A stretch of DNA of 55,350 nt from DATFYM01 sp035315065 (GCA_035315065.1 DATFYM010000036.1:1-55350), one strand, 5' to 3'. Positions 6,992 to 16,109 are shown, counted from the stretch's first letter. Translations and numbers: made by a program. Notes: generated by a model not told the origin, from the letters alone.

Positions 6992-8907
6992 AATACGAAT
7001 ACCTGCCATTGATCGACTCTCCCGCCGACCTCAAAAGGGTCCCGCGCGAGGAACTCCCGCGGGTGGCGGATGAACTACGCGATTACATTGTCTCCGTAGT
7101 CTCCAAAGTCGGCGGCCACCTGGGATCGAGCCTGGGTGCTGTGGAGCTGACGCTGGCGCTTCATTACACCTTCGACGCGCCGCGCGACAAGATCGTCTGG
7201 GACGTGGGCCATCAGGCCTACGGCCACAAGATCCTCACCGGGCGGCGCGACCGCTTCCCCACCATCCGCCAGTACGGCGGACTCTCCGGCTTTCCGGTGC
7301 GGGACGAAAGTCCTTACGACACGCTGAATGTGGCCCACGCCGGCACGGCGATTTCCGGGGCGCTGGGTATGGCCGCCGCCCGCGACCTCAAGGGCGAGAA
7401 CTTTCACATTGTGGCGGTGGTGGGCGACGCCGGACTCACCGTAGGCGAGGAGCTCGAAGCGATCAACAACCTCGGCATGCTGCAAAAGAAGATGCTGGTG
7501 GTGTTGAACGACAACAAGATGTCGATCTCGCCCAACGTCGGGGCGATTGCCGGCTACCTCAATCGCATCGTTCACGGGCGCGCCTACGTTCACCTGACGC
7601 AGCAGGTGGAGAAGTTGATGCTAGCCGTCCCCCACGTGGGAAAGCGCCTCTTCCGCATCTCGAAGGGAATCGTCGACTCCGCCAAGACCTTGCTCATTCC
7701 CGGCCTGGTCTTCCAGGAGCTGGGCTTCGAATACCTCGGCCCCATCAACGGACACAACCTCGACGAACTCCTCGACGCCCTGGCACGGGTGAAGGACAAC
7801 ACCCGGCCCACAATGCTCCACGTGGTGACGCAGAAGGGCAAGGGCTACCCCCACGCCGAGCAGCTTCCCATCAAATATCACGGGGTGACGCAATTCGACG
7901 TCTCCACCGGGACCTTCCACAAAGCGCCCGCCAAGGCGCCCTCGTATACCAGCGTTTTCGGCAAGGCGATGTGTGAGCTGGCGGAAAGGGACCCTCGCGT
8001 GGTGGCTATCACCGCGGCAATGAGCGAGGGCACGGGCCTTGACGATTTCTCCAAGCGCTTTCCCGAACGCTTTTTCGACGTGGGCATTGCCGAGCAGCAC
8101 GCCGTGACCTTCGCTTGTGGCTTGGCGCTCGAAGGCATGCGCCCGGTGGCGGCTATCTACTCCACATTCCTGCAGCGTGCCTACGACCAGGTGATCCATG
8201 ACGTTTGCCTGATGCACGCACCGGTCGCCTTCGCGCTCGACCGCGCCGGGTTGGTGGGCGCCGACGGCCCCACGCACCACGGTCTGTATGACCTCGCTTA
8301 CCTCTCCGCCGTGCCCGGCATGATCGTGATGGCCCCCAAGGATGAAAACGAGTTGCGCCACATGCTTTATACCGCGCTCGCGGCCGAGGGCCCGGCGGCG
8401 CTGCGCTATCCGCGCGGCAATGGCATCGGCGTACCGGTGGAGGACTTCAAGCGCCTGGAAATCGGCAAGGCGGAGATTCTGCAGGAGGGCGGCGACATCG
8501 GCATCCTCGCTCTGGGTAGCATGGTCTATCCGTGTCTTGAGGCCGCCGACAAATTGGGGGCCTTGGGCATCCACGCCACGGTCATCAACTCGCGCTTCAT
8601 GAAGCCTCTCGACGATGACCTCATCCTATGCCTGGCGGCGGAGAAGCAGTTCCTGGTGACCGCCGAAGAAGGCACCGAGTACGGCGGCTTCGGGGCCATG
8701 GTGGCGGCGCTGCTCCAGGATCGCAGGGTCCCGGCCAGCATTCTGCGCATCGCGGTTCCCGATCGGATCATACCCCACGGCGCTCTCAACCTGCTCCACG
8801 CCAAGTACGGCCTGGATGCAGACGGCATCGTGGAGCGGATCCAGAAGTTCACGCACGAGGTTCCGAAGCCGGCGGATTGGCAGTACCGCGCCCTCCATCG
8901 CCCGTGA
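6988..8907 (+). CDS. dxs: 1-deoxy-D-xylulose-5-phosphate synthase
   Basis: A 639-residue thiamine-diphosphate enzyme that joins pyruvate and glyceraldehyde 3-phosphate in the first MEP-pathway step. Domain I has GGHLGSSLGAVELTLALHY, WDVGHQAYGHKILTGRRD and LNDNKMSISPNVGA; domain II has FFDVGIAEQHAVTFACGLA and the domain III region follows. TTG 6988 overlaps the ispA stop (TTGA) and has GAGGAA just upstream. Oddities: the usual GDG start of the ThDP/metal motif reads GDAG (residues 146-149), and the usual GHSSTSIS reads AHAGTAIS. Overall order and length are those of DXS, so I keep that call, but a divergent subtype is possible. Confidence 0.88.
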   Translation: MKYEYLPLIDSPADLKRVPREELPRVADELRDYIVSVVSKVGGHLGSSLGAVELTLALHYTFDAPRDKIVWDVGHQAYGHKILTGRRDRFPTIRQYGGLSGFPVRDESPYDTLNVAHAGTAISGALGMAAARDLKGENFHIVAVVGDAGLTVGEELEAINNLGMLQKKMLVVLNDNKMSISPNVGAIAGYLNRIVHGRAYVHLTQQVEKLMLAVPHVGKRLFRISKGIVDSAKTLLIPGLVFQELGFEYLGPINGHNLDELLDALARVKDNTRPTMLHVVTQKGKGYPHAEQLPIKYHGVTQFDVSTGTFHKAPAKAPSYTSVFGKAMCELAERDPRVVAITAAMSEGTGLDDFSKRFPERFFDVGIAEQHAVTFACGLALEGMRPVAAIYSTFLQRAYDQVIHDVCLMHAPVAFALDRAGLVGADGPTHHGLYDLAYLSAVPGMIVMAPKDENELRHMLYTALAAEGPAALRYPRGNGIGVPVEDFKRLEIGKAEILQEGGDIGILALGSMVYPCLEAADKLGALGIHATVINSRFMKPLDDDLILCLAAEKQFLVTAEEGTEYGGFGAMVAALLQDRRVPASILRIAVPDRIIPHGALNLLHAKYGLDADGIVERIQKFTHEVPKPADWQYRALHRP

Positions 8908-8990
8908 GTCTCGCGCCCGGGGCCTTGAAGCACGGTTACCACCGGCGTGTATTTCAAGATCAGGTAATCGTCAGGAGTGTTGTTTCACAT

Positions 8991-9785
8991 TTGGTTGCTA
9001 TTCATCACTTGAGTACCCGCTGTCTGAGGGCTCCAGCCGGCCGCGGCAAGATCCGCCTCGACCGGCTGGTGGCGGACCGTGGCCTGGCGGATTCGCGCGC
9101 TCGGGCGCAGGCGCTGATTCTGGCGGGACAAGTTCTGGTGGACGAGCAGAAGGTGGAAAAGTGCGGAGCTCTGGTCAGTTCGGAAGCGGAGCTGCGGTTG
9201 GTTGGCGCACCGCTTAAGTACGTCAGCCGCGCCGGATTGAAACTGGAGGGAGCGCTCGACTATTTCGGCGTCGACCCGCAAGGAAAGATTTGCCTCGATG
9301 TCGGGTCCTCGACGGGAGGCTTCACGGACTGCCTGCTCACACGCGGCGCCGTCCGGGTAATTGCCGTGGATGTGGGTACCAACCAACTCGACTGGAAACT
9401 GGGTCGCGACCCAAGGGTGGTCGTGCACGAGAAGACCAACGCCCGCTACCTGACGCTCGACCGGGTCGGCACTCGGGTGGAGTTGGTCACGATGGATGTC
9501 TCCTTCATCTCGGCGACACAGATTCTCCCGGCTCTACCGCCGCTCCTCGCGCCACAGGCGGAGATTCTGGTGCTGGTGAAGCCTCAGTTCGAAGTGGGCC
9601 GCGGGGAGGTGGGTAAGGGCGGAATCGTCCGGGAGACGCGTTTGCACGAGCAGGCGGTGGGGAAGGTTTCGGCCAAGTTGGACGAAGTGGGATTCCGCGA
9701 CCTTCGCTCCGTCGAGAGCGTGCTGGCGGGGGCTTCCGGTAACCGCGAATACTTCGTCCATGCACTTTGGCGCGAATCCGTCTAG
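8991..9785 (+). CDS. tlyA: TlyA-family rRNA 2'-O-methyltransferase
   Basis: About 264 residues: an S4 RNA-binding domain (RLDRLVADRGLADSRARAQ) followed by an FtsJ-like SAM methyltransferase domain with CLDVGSSTGGFTDCLL, VIAVDVGTNQLDW, VTMDVSFISATQILP and LVKPQFEVGR. TlyA enzymes methylate 16S and/or 23S rRNA cytidines and some act as haemolysins. The frame has no ATG near its N-terminus: TTG 8991 or TTG 9009 are the candidates, and an AGGAG at 8972-8976 lies rather far upstream. Its place between dxs and nadK is the usual one. Confidence 0.85.
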   Translation: MVAIHHLSTRCLRAPAGRGKIRLDRLVADRGLADSRARAQALILAGQVLVDEQKVEKCGALVSSEAELRLVGAPLKYVSRAGLKLEGALDYFGVDPQGKICLDVGSSTGGFTDCLLTRGAVRVIAVDVGTNQLDWKLGRDPRVVVHEKTNARYLTLDRVGTRVELVTMDVSFISATQILPALPPLLAPQAEILVLVKPQFEVGRGEVGKGGIVRETRLHEQAVGKVSAKLDEVGFRDLRSVESVLAGASGNREYFVHALWRESV

Positions 9786-9877
9786 AATAGGCTGCAGTTG
9801 TGGGACAGCGCAGCGGCGTTGCGTGCCTTGAGTCTCGGGGCAAGCGAGGGGCCCACCGCCGCCGGATGAGATCATTC

Positions 9878-10741
9878 ATGCCTATCACCAAGGTCGGGAT
9901 CACTTCCAAACCTAAGAAGGCCGAGCTTCGGGAGATCGTGCCCCCTTTAATCAAGTGGTTAAGGGAGCGCAACATCGAGGTCTTCATCGACAAGGAAACC
10001 GGAAGCAGCATCGAGAACTTCGACAAATGCCTGACGCGCAACGAACTGCCGACCCGTGTCGACCTGGTGATCGTGCTGGGCGGCGACGGTACGCTCCTCG
10101 CCACCGCGCGCGCTCTCAATCGCCGGCCGATTCCCATCCTCGCTGTCAACCTGGGTGGCCTCGGCTTTCTCACCGTCATCACGCGCGACGAGATCTATCC
10201 GACTCTCGAAATGGCCCTCAACGGCGATTTGCGGACGGAAAAGCGAGTGCAACTGGAAGCGGAAGTGGTGCGCAACGACGAGGTGATCTCGTCCTTACTG
10301 GCGCTGAACGATGTGGTGCTGAACAAGGGCGCCATCTCTCGAGTGATGGACTTCGACGTCACCGTGGACGGGCAGTTCGTCTCCACTTACAAAGCCGACG
10401 GGTTGATTGTCTCTACGCCGACGGGCTCCACCGCCTATTCGCTCGCGGCAGGAGGGCCGGTCATGGTGCCCACTGTCGAGGCCATGATCATCACGCCGAT
10501 CTGTGCCCACATGCTGAGCAACCGCCCGGTCGTCCTGCCCGACACCGTGCTGATCGAGGTCACCGTCAAGAGCCAGCGCGAGTCCATCTATCTGACCATC
10601 GACGGCCAGGTGGGTCTGACGCTGCGCAGCGAAGACATCGTCAGGATGAGGAAGGGATCTTCCAGTGTCGAGTTGATTCAACCGCCGCATAAGAACTATT
10701 TCGAAATCCTGCGGCAGAAGCTTAAGTGGGGCGAGCGTTAG
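9878..10741 (+). CDS. nadK: NAD kinase
   Basis: A 287-residue ATP/polyphosphate NAD kinase that makes NADP in the cytoplasm. Diagnostic motifs are LGGDGTLLATAR (the GGDG loop), NLGGLGFLT, LNDVVLNKG and YKADGLIVSTPTGSTAYSLAAGGP. ATG 9878 gives the usual length; ATG 9866 is also possible, and the frame is open to 9800 without family similarity. Last gene of the xseB-ispA-dxs-tlyA-nadK run. Its TAG stop merges into the first TAGATGG-type word of the following repeat element. Confidence 0.92.
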   Translation: MPITKVGITSKPKKAELREIVPPLIKWLRERNIEVFIDKETGSSIENFDKCLTRNELPTRVDLVIVLGGDGTLLATARALNRRPIPILAVNLGGLGFLTVITRDEIYPTLEMALNGDLRTEKRVQLEAEVVRNDEVISSLLALNDVVLNKGAISRVMDFDVTVDGQFVSTYKADGLIVSTPTGSTAYSLAAGGPVMVPTVEAMIITPICAHMLSNRPVVLPDTVLIEVTVKSQRESIYLTIDGQVGLTLRSEDIVRMRKGSSSVELIQPPHKNYFEILRQKLKWGER

Positions 10742-10742
10742 A

Positions 10743-10860
10743 GGGTAGATGGTAGACTGTAGACGGCATACGGGGAAGACCTTGGTCCACCCTTTTTCCT
10801 GTCTACCGTCTACTGTCTACCGTCTACCATTTCTACCGTCTACCGTCTACCATCTACTTC
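10743..10860. repeat. heptad inverted-repeat element, TAGACGG family
   Basis: Left arm TAGATGG TAGACTG TAGACGG (10746-10766), core of about 30 bp, then a long right arm of TCTACCG/TCTACTG words (10800-10860). It lies exactly between the convergent stops of nadK and lysA and could act as a bidirectional transcription barrier. Confidence 0.8.
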
Positions 10861-10861
10861 T

Positions 10862-12103
10862 TCAGAGCATTTCGGTGGCAAACAGATCGTCCAAGGTCTC
10901 GCGGCGTCGAATCAGTTCAACTTCGGCGCCGTGGACGAGGACCTCGGCGGGCCGCAGGCGGCTGTTGTAGTTGGACGCGAGCGCGTACCCGTAAGCGCCG
11001 GCAGTGAGGATCGCCACCAAGTCGCCGCTTTCCACCGCCGACAACTCGCGGTCCTGGGCCAGGAAGTCTCCGGTTTCGCACAAAGGGCCTACCACGTCGG
11101 CACGGAGTGTCTCGCCTGGGCGCACCACCACGGGGATGATCTGGTGATAGGAGCCATAGAGGGCCGGGCGCACCAAGTCGTTCATGCCGGCGTCGACGAC
11201 GACGAAGTTCTTTTGCGGGTTGCGCTTCACATAGAGCACCCGCGCCAACAGCACCCCGGCCGCGCCCACCAGGGATCGCCCCGGCTCGAGGATCAACCGA
11301 TAGGGCGTGCCGTGCAGTCGTGCTGCCACGCCCTTAGTGAGGCGCTCGAAATCGAGGGGGGCCTCATCGAAATAGCGGATTCCGAAGCCGCCACCCAGGT
11401 CGAGGTACTCCACGGCGATCCCCAGTCCGGAGAGCATCGACGCGATGCCCAGGACCTCGTCGAGGGCCTTCAAATACGGTTCGACATCGAGAATCTGCGA
11501 GCCGATGTGGCAGGCGACGCCGCGAATCCGCAGGTGCTCCGAGGCTGCGGCGCGCCGATAAAGCTCAATCGACTCGTCCTTGGGAACACCGAACTTGTGA
11601 ATGTGCTGCCCGGTGGAAACGTAAGGATGGGTCTCTGCCTCCACGTCGGGGTTAATACGGATGGCGATGCCGGCTTGCTTGCCCGAGGCCCGGGCGCGGG
11701 CTTCGATCACCTCCAGTTCACCCGCCGACTCGACGTTGAACATCAAGATGCCGGCGGCCAGGCCCGCATCCACTTCGGCGGCAGTCTTGCCGACGCCGGA
11801 GAACACCACGCCAGAAGGGTCAGCGCCAACTTTGAGAGCGCGGGCCAGTTCGCCCCCCGAAACCACATCGAAACCGGCGCCAGCTTCTCGAAGCAAACGG
11901 AGGATTCGGAGATTGAAGTTCGCTTTGACGGAGTAGCAGAGGAGGTTGGGAATCCCGGTCAGCTCTTCCTGCAGGCGGCGAAAGCTGCCCAGGATGGCAC
12001 GCTGGCTGTACACGTAGGTAGGCGTGCCGAACCGCTCGGCGATCGACGCGACTTCAACCTGCTCGCAGATCAGCCGGCCCGATTGATAGTGAAGAACCTC
12101 CAT
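10862..12103 (-). CDS. lysA: diaminopimelate decarboxylase
   Basis: 413 residues, PLP-dependent decarboxylation of meso-diaminopimelate to lysine. The PLP lysine sits in LLCYSVKANFN; other family motifs are GFDVVSGGEL, HKFGVPKDE, ACHIGSQILD, LDLGGGFGIRY, LEPGRSLVGAAGVLL and VVDAGMNDLVRPALYG, with CETGDFLAQDREL supplying the partner-subunit active-site Cys. A complete alanine-racemase-like barrel and C-terminal beta domain are present. It is on the minus strand, downstream of an unrelated signalling phosphatase and deoC. Confidence 0.95.
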   Translation of the reverse strand: MEVLHYQSGRLICEQVEVASIAERFGTPTYVYSQRAILGSFRRLQEELTGIPNLLCYSVKANFNLRILRLLREAGAGFDVVSGGELARALKVGADPSGVVFSGVGKTAAEVDAGLAAGILMFNVESAGELEVIEARARASGKQAGIAIRINPDVEAETHPYVSTGQHIHKFGVPKDESIELYRRAAASEHLRIRGVACHIGSQILDVEPYLKALDEVLGIASMLSGLGIAVEYLDLGGGFGIRYFDEAPLDFERLTKGVAARLHGTPYRLILEPGRSLVGAAGVLLARVLYVKRNPQKNFVVVDAGMNDLVRPALYGSYHQIIPVVVRPGETLRADVVGPLCETGDFLAQDRELSAVESGDLVAILTAGAYGYALASNYNSRLRPAEVLVHGAEVELIRRRETLDDLFATEML

Positions 12104-12181
12104 CCTCGCGTCAAATCCTCCGTGTGTCGGCGCCGGTGCAACGAGGTGGAGGGGAGCGCTGTAGAGTCCGAGTGTCCACCC

Positions 12182-13936
12182 TCAGCGGACCTTTATCAAG
12201 ACCATGGTCTGATCGTCAGTCCGCGGCCGGCCTTGCTCGAATCGGGCCACCTCGGCAAAGACTGTGTCGATGATCTCGGCTACCGATCGATCGCGGTTCT
12301 CCCTGATCACGCTTTCCAGCCGGCGCGGCCCGAACTCCTCCGACTTGCGGTCCGTCGCCTCGGTCAGGCCATCCGAGAACATGGCCAGCAGGTCGCCCTT
12401 TTCCAGAGTCAGGGTTATTCCCTGATACTTGATATGTTCAAGCAAACCGAGAGGGACACCTTCGGCGCGAATCATCTGGCCCCGGCCGTGGCGAATGAGG
12501 ATCGGCAGCGGCATGCCGGCGTTCGCCAGATGCAGCGTCCGCGTTTTTGGCTCCCAGATGCCGTAGGTCAGGGTGATGAAATGGCCCTCGATCTTGCGCT
12601 CGAGCAGAGTGACGTTCAGTTTCTTCAGCATGTCCGGCGCCGGAAGACGCTGCGGCGCCAGGCTGCGCAGAATACCGCTCACCATGGCGCCGTACAACGC
12701 CGCCGGAGCACCTTTGCCGCTCACGTCGCCGATCACCAGCACGTGCTGCTCACGACCGTAGTTCAGAAAGTCGTAAAGGTCGCCACCCAGCTCGCGCGCC
12801 GGCAAAAAACGAGCATGCACCTCCAGCCCCGGAATTGCCGGGGAAGGTCCCGGCATCAAGTGGACCTGGATTTCCTGTGCCCGCTCCAGATCCTGTTCCA
12901 GGCGGGCTTCACTGCGCACCACGCGCTCATAAAGCCGTGCATTCTCGATCGCCACCGCTATCTGCGGCGCCAGCGTGGAGAATATGCGAACGTGCTCCTC
13001 GGTGAAGTAGTTGGGGCGCGGGCTCTCGAGATCGACCACCCCGATCACCCGGTCGCGGAAGACGAGCGGCACCGCCATCTCCGAGCGCGTTTCGGGGTTC
13101 ACCGTGATATAACGCGGGTCCTTGGCGACGTCGGGAACCACCACCGTGCTTCGGCCGCTCGCCGCGGCGCCCACAATCCCTTGCCCGAAAGGGACGGTGG
13201 ACTTCTCCGGCATGCGCTCGTCCTGTTTGATCGAGAGCACGGAATTGAAAGTGCGGGTACGATCGTCGGCCAGCAGTATCCCGAAGCGGTGGTAATCCAC
13301 CAGGCGCTTGGTCAGAGTGCCAATCTTGCGCAGCAGCTCGTTCAGCACCAGGACGGAGCTCAGTTCGCGGCTGATCTCGTTCAGAAGATGCAGCGTGCGC
13401 GCTTGCCGCACACTGCGACGATAGAGGCGGGCATTCTCAATGGCCACTGCGATTCGGCCCGCCAGCAACTCCAGCAAGTTTTGGTGCTGCTCGGTAAAGT
13501 AATTCGGCCACGGAGATTCCAGGTCGATAACCCCGATCACGCGGTTTTTGGCGACGAGCGGAACCGCAAGTTCCGACCGCACCGCCGGCAGCGACTGGAT
13601 GTAGGCCGGGTCCTCGCGGACGTCGCCCACTCTCACCGAGCGCCGTGTTTGGGCGGCCCGGCCCACGATGCCCTCGCCCAACTTAATGCGCAGGTGCTTC
13701 ACCACATCATCAGGATGGCCCATGCTGAAGCGGACTCGGAGTTCGGAAGTCTTCTCGTTCAGCAGGAGAATGGCAAAGACCTCGTAATTGATTGCTTGCT
13801 TCACTGCTTCGGCGATGCGCAGCATCAACTCGTCGAGGTCCAAGGTGGAGTTGATGCGCTCGCTGGCCTCGAGCAGCGTGGTGAGGACTTCGGTCAACTC
13901 GAGGGTCCGCGCCGGAGCTTGAGCTGCTTCTGCCAT
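12182..13936 (-). CDS. GAF-GAF-SpoIIE serine phosphatase
   Basis: 584 residues. Two GAF sensor domains in tandem (about 30-175 and 200-345, each with a VPLV..RVIGV(I/V)DLESP..NYFTEEH-type core) precede a short coiled coil (SEARLEQDLERAQEIQ) and a PP2C-like SpoIIE domain (about 385-580) with GGDLYDF, IGDVSGKGAPAALYGA and MFSDGLTEATD, which carry the metal-binding aspartates. It is probably a cytoplasmic RsbU-like phosphatase that dephosphorylates an anti-sigma-factor antagonist in response to a small ligand or redox signal. No partner kinase or antagonist gene is adjacent, so the target is unknown. Confidence 0.88.
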   Translation of the reverse strand: MAEAAQAPARTLELTEVLTTLLEASERINSTLDLDELMLRIAEAVKQAINYEVFAILLLNEKTSELRVRFSMGHPDDVVKHLRIKLGEGIVGRAAQTRRSVRVGDVREDPAYIQSLPAVRSELAVPLVAKNRVIGVIDLESPWPNYFTEQHQNLLELLAGRIAVAIENARLYRRSVRQARTLHLLNEISRELSSVLVLNELLRKIGTLTKRLVDYHRFGILLADDRTRTFNSVLSIKQDERMPEKSTVPFGQGIVGAAASGRSTVVVPDVAKDPRYITVNPETRSEMAVPLVFRDRVIGVVDLESPRPNYFTEEHVRIFSTLAPQIAVAIENARLYERVVRSEARLEQDLERAQEIQVHLMPGPSPAIPGLEVHARFLPARELGGDLYDFLNYGREQHVLVIGDVSGKGAPAALYGAMVSGILRSLAPQRLPAPDMLKKLNVTLLERKIEGHFITLTYGIWEPKTRTLHLANAGMPLPILIRHGRGQMIRAEGVPLGLLEHIKYQGITLTLEKGDLLAMFSDGLTEATDRKSEEFGPRRLESVIRENRDRSVAEIIDTVFAEVARFEQGRPRTDDQTMVLIKVR

Positions 13937-13946
13937 GGATTTCTAA

Positions 13947-13973
13947 ACTCGAAATTCGAAACTCGAAATTGGA
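13947..13973. repeat. short CTCGAAA/TTCGAAA heptad run
   Basis: CTCGAAA TTCGAAA CTCGAAA in tandem just upstream of the GAF-SpoIIE gene. No complementary arm is seen nearby, so this may be a solo arm. Confidence 0.5.
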
Positions 13974-14038
13974 CGACCTGCGAATTCAGAGTCTGCGTCT
14001 GCCTCACCGCTTCGGCAGAGGCGCGTCCTCGAAGCCGA

Positions 14039-14911
14039 TCAGTTCATCAGGGCTGCGGCTTCTGCCAGAATGGCCAGGCTGGAGCTTGCTCCCAGGCGCG
14101 TGGCGCCGGCTTCCAACATGCGCAGCGCATCGCCAAGAGTTCGAATGCCGCCGGCCGCCTTAACTCCCATCGCCGGGCCCACCGTCGCGCGCATCAGGCG
14201 GACGTCCGCTTCCGTGGCGCCCGAGGGCCCGAAGCCGGTCGAGGTTTTCACGAACTCGGCTCCCGCGCTCTTCACCATCTTCGACGCCAACACCTTTTCC
14301 TCGCCGGTCAGGTATCCGTTCTCGATGATCACTTTGACGGCGGCGCCGCGGGCGTGGCACACTTCCACCACGCCGCGAATATCGCTTTCCACTCGCGCCG
14401 TGTCTCCGGACTTCATCGCCCCGATGTTCATCACCATGTCCACTTCATGCGCTCCGGCAACGACGGCCGACTCCGCTTCGGCGCGCTTGGCAGCCGTGGA
14501 GGTGCACCCGAACGGGAAGGCGGCCACCGTCGCCACCAGCACGCGCGATCCGCGCAACTTCGCCGCCACCACCGGCACCCAAAAAGGATTGACGCAGACC
14601 GCGGCGAAGCCCATCTTCAACGCTTCGTCACAGAGGCGCTCAATCTGGTTCTGGGTGGCCTCCGGACGCAGCAGCGTGTGATCGATCACCGCCGCCAGCG
14701 CCCTCACATCGGCCGTCAGCCGGATGGTCCTCGGATCGAGGACCGCAGGGCCAGGGTTGTGCGGGCATCCCTCACACATCTCGTCCTTGCCGGCAGGCTT
14801 CGCGGCCGGCCTCAGGTCAGCGAGGGAAGTGGGCTTCACCTGCCGCATCACTTCCGCCGTAATGGTCCCCACCAAATCTTCCAGTTCCTTGCGGGTCAAC
14901 GAGTGCGTCAC
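14039..14911 (-). CDS. deoC: deoxyribose-phosphate aldolase with N-terminal targeting-like helix
   Basis: 290 residues. Residues about 70-285 are the class I aldolase barrel that cleaves deoxyribose 5-phosphate to glyceraldehyde 3-phosphate and acetaldehyde: IDHTLLRPEAT, AVCVNPFWV, EVDMVMNIGAMKSG, KVIIENGYL and the Schiff-base lysine in EFVKTSTGFG. The first 70 residues are an extension: an amphipathic helix (about 5-25, LTRKELEDLVGTITAEVM) resembling microcompartment encapsulation peptides, then a Pro/Ala linker and a Cys46-x-x-Cys49 pair. Encapsulated DeoC-type aldolases are known from some acidobacterial and myxobacterial microcompartment loci, but no shell gene lies in this window, so targeting is only a suggestion. 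Confidence 0.9.
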   Translation of the reverse strand: MTHSLTRKELEDLVGTITAEVMRQVKPTSLADLRPAAKPAGKDEMCEGCPHNPGPAVLDPRTIRLTADVRALAAVIDHTLLRPEATQNQIERLCDEALKMGFAAVCVNPFWVPVVAAKLRGSRVLVATVAAFPFGCTSTAAKRAEAESAVVAGAHEVDMVMNIGAMKSGDTARVESDIRGVVEVCHARGAAVKVIIENGYLTGEEKVLASKMVKSAGAEFVKTSTGFGPSGATEADVRLMRATVGPAMGVKAAGGIRTLGDALRMLEAGATRLGASSSLAILAEAAALMN

Positions 14912-15033
14912 ACCACGCCTCCTGAGAATGAACGCTCAGGCCGCCGTTGCTCGCCCGATCAGAGACGGCTTCAAGGCAGATTACCTGGCTGGAGTATCGA
15001 CGGTCTTGACTATTGTAACATAGGGGTGTGGTT

Positions 15034-15158
15034 CATGGTTTGTTGTAAACGAGCTCTCAGCCGTCAGCTATCAGCTTTCAGCGGACCAGCCCGGTCCGCT
15101 TTTGGGCTGAGGGCTGAATGTGCTGACAACTTCAAAGCGCTTCTGCAACAAACAACGC
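15034..15158. repeat. nested inverted-repeat element upstream of tsaB
   Basis: Inner arms of CAGCCGT CAGCTAT CAGCTTT CAGC words (15057-15082) and GGGCTGA GGGCTGA (15104-15117) flank a GGACCAGCCCGGTCC palindrome core. Outer short arms GTTTGTTGTA (15038-15047) and TGCAACAAAC (15144-15153) enclose it. The 15050-15137 stretch is nearly identical, in inverse orientation, to 15980-16066. Confidence 0.75.
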
Positions 15159-15172
15159 ACCACGGGCGTGTC

Positions 15173-15934
15173 ATGCTGATTTTGTCCTTTGATACGACGA
15201 ACGAATACGGAGGCGTGGGGATCTACCGCGACAGAGAGGGCCTCGCGGAGATTCCGAACCCAGGCGGAACGAACTACTCCATCAGCCTGTTCGACATGGT
15301 GGATCGTCTGCTGGCTGAGGCTCGACTCCAGCTTGGGGATATCGACCTGTTGGCGGTCGCCAACGGTCCGGGATCGTTCACCGGCATTCGCGTCGGGCTC
15401 GCGGCGGCGCAGGGATGGGCGAAGGCTCTGGGGCGGCCGGCGCGCGGAGTTTCCGTGCTGGAGGCCATGGTCGAAGCCGCGGCGGCCGATAGTGACATCG
15501 CGCTACCGGTGCTTGACGCCAGGCGCGGCGAGTTCTATCTCTGTCCATTTCGGAGAACCGATGCCGGCGGTTCGGAGAGCGGCGGAGACCTTCCCGATGC
15601 TGGGAGCTCGCTCCGCTATTCGGCCGCGGCCGAAGGCATGGCAATGAAGCCGGATCAGATCGGACTCTGCGTTCGCCAACTCGCGGGCAACGGGCGATCA
15701 GACGACGCGCCGCATTCGATGTGCTGCATCACTCGCGACCAGGACCAGGCGGCCCAGGCACTGCGAAGCGCGCTCTCCGGGACGCTCGATTGGAAGGTAG
15801 TTCCCGGAATCCTCACCAGCGCCATCGCCCGCCTGGCATTGCGGGCACACCGGGAGGGCAGGCCGGAGTCTCCGAGCGGGCTCGACGCCTGCTACGTTCG
15901 CCGCTCCGACGCCGAACTGCATTGGATGGAATAA
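15173..15934 (+). CDS. tsaB: TsaB, tRNA threonylcarbamoyladenosine biosynthesis
   Basis: 253 residues of the ASKHA-fold TsaB, partner of TsaD and TsaE in making t6A37 on ANN-decoding tRNAs. Seen: LILSFDTTNEYGGVGIY at the N-terminus and IDLLAVANGPGSFTGIRVGLAAAQGWA, the hallmark of the family. The C-terminal half is less conserved, as usual. ATG 15173 starts the family N-terminus; the same frame is open far upstream only as antisense of deoC and other genes. It pairs with rimI downstream, a common neighbour. It is flanked by inverted copies of one repeat element. Confidence 0.9.
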   Translation: MLILSFDTTNEYGGVGIYRDREGLAEIPNPGGTNYSISLFDMVDRLLAEARLQLGDIDLLAVANGPGSFTGIRVGLAAAQGWAKALGRPARGVSVLEAMVEAAAADSDIALPVLDARRGEFYLCPFRRTDAGGSESGGDLPDAGSSLRYSAAAEGMAMKPDQIGLCVRQLAGNGRSDDAPHSMCCITRDQDQAAQALRSALSGTLDWKVVPGILTSAIARLALRAHREGRPESPSGLDACYVRRSDAELHWME

Positions 15935-15941
15935 ATCACTG

Positions 15942-16102
15942 GTTGTCCGTCGTCAGTGGTCCGTTGTCCGTTGCAGAAGAACTTTGAAGCTGTCAGCCTT
16001 CAGCCCTCAGCCAAAGAGCGGACTGGGCTGGTTCGCTGAAAGCTGATAGCTGACGGCTGAGAGCTCCTTTGCAACGGACAACGGACTACGGACCAAGGAC
16101 AA
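15942..16102. repeat. nested heptad element between tsaB and rimI
   Basis: Outer arms: TTGTCCG-type words (15943-15974) and CGGACAACGGACTACGGACC (16074-16093). Inner element 15980-16066 is an inverted copy of the 15 kb element (CAGCCTTCAGCCCTCAGCC, core, GCTGATAGCTGACGGCTGA). The outer right arm supplies the AAGGAC stretch just before the rimI start. Confidence 0.8.
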
Positions 16103-16109
16103 AAGCAAC

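Noticed and set aside
10931..15172. Very long plus-strand open frame through lysA, the GAF-SpoIIE gene and deoC into tsaB
   Set aside because: It is antisense to three well-recognised genes; only its last part (from 15173) is a real protein, TsaB. High GC and codon bias remove stops from that frame.
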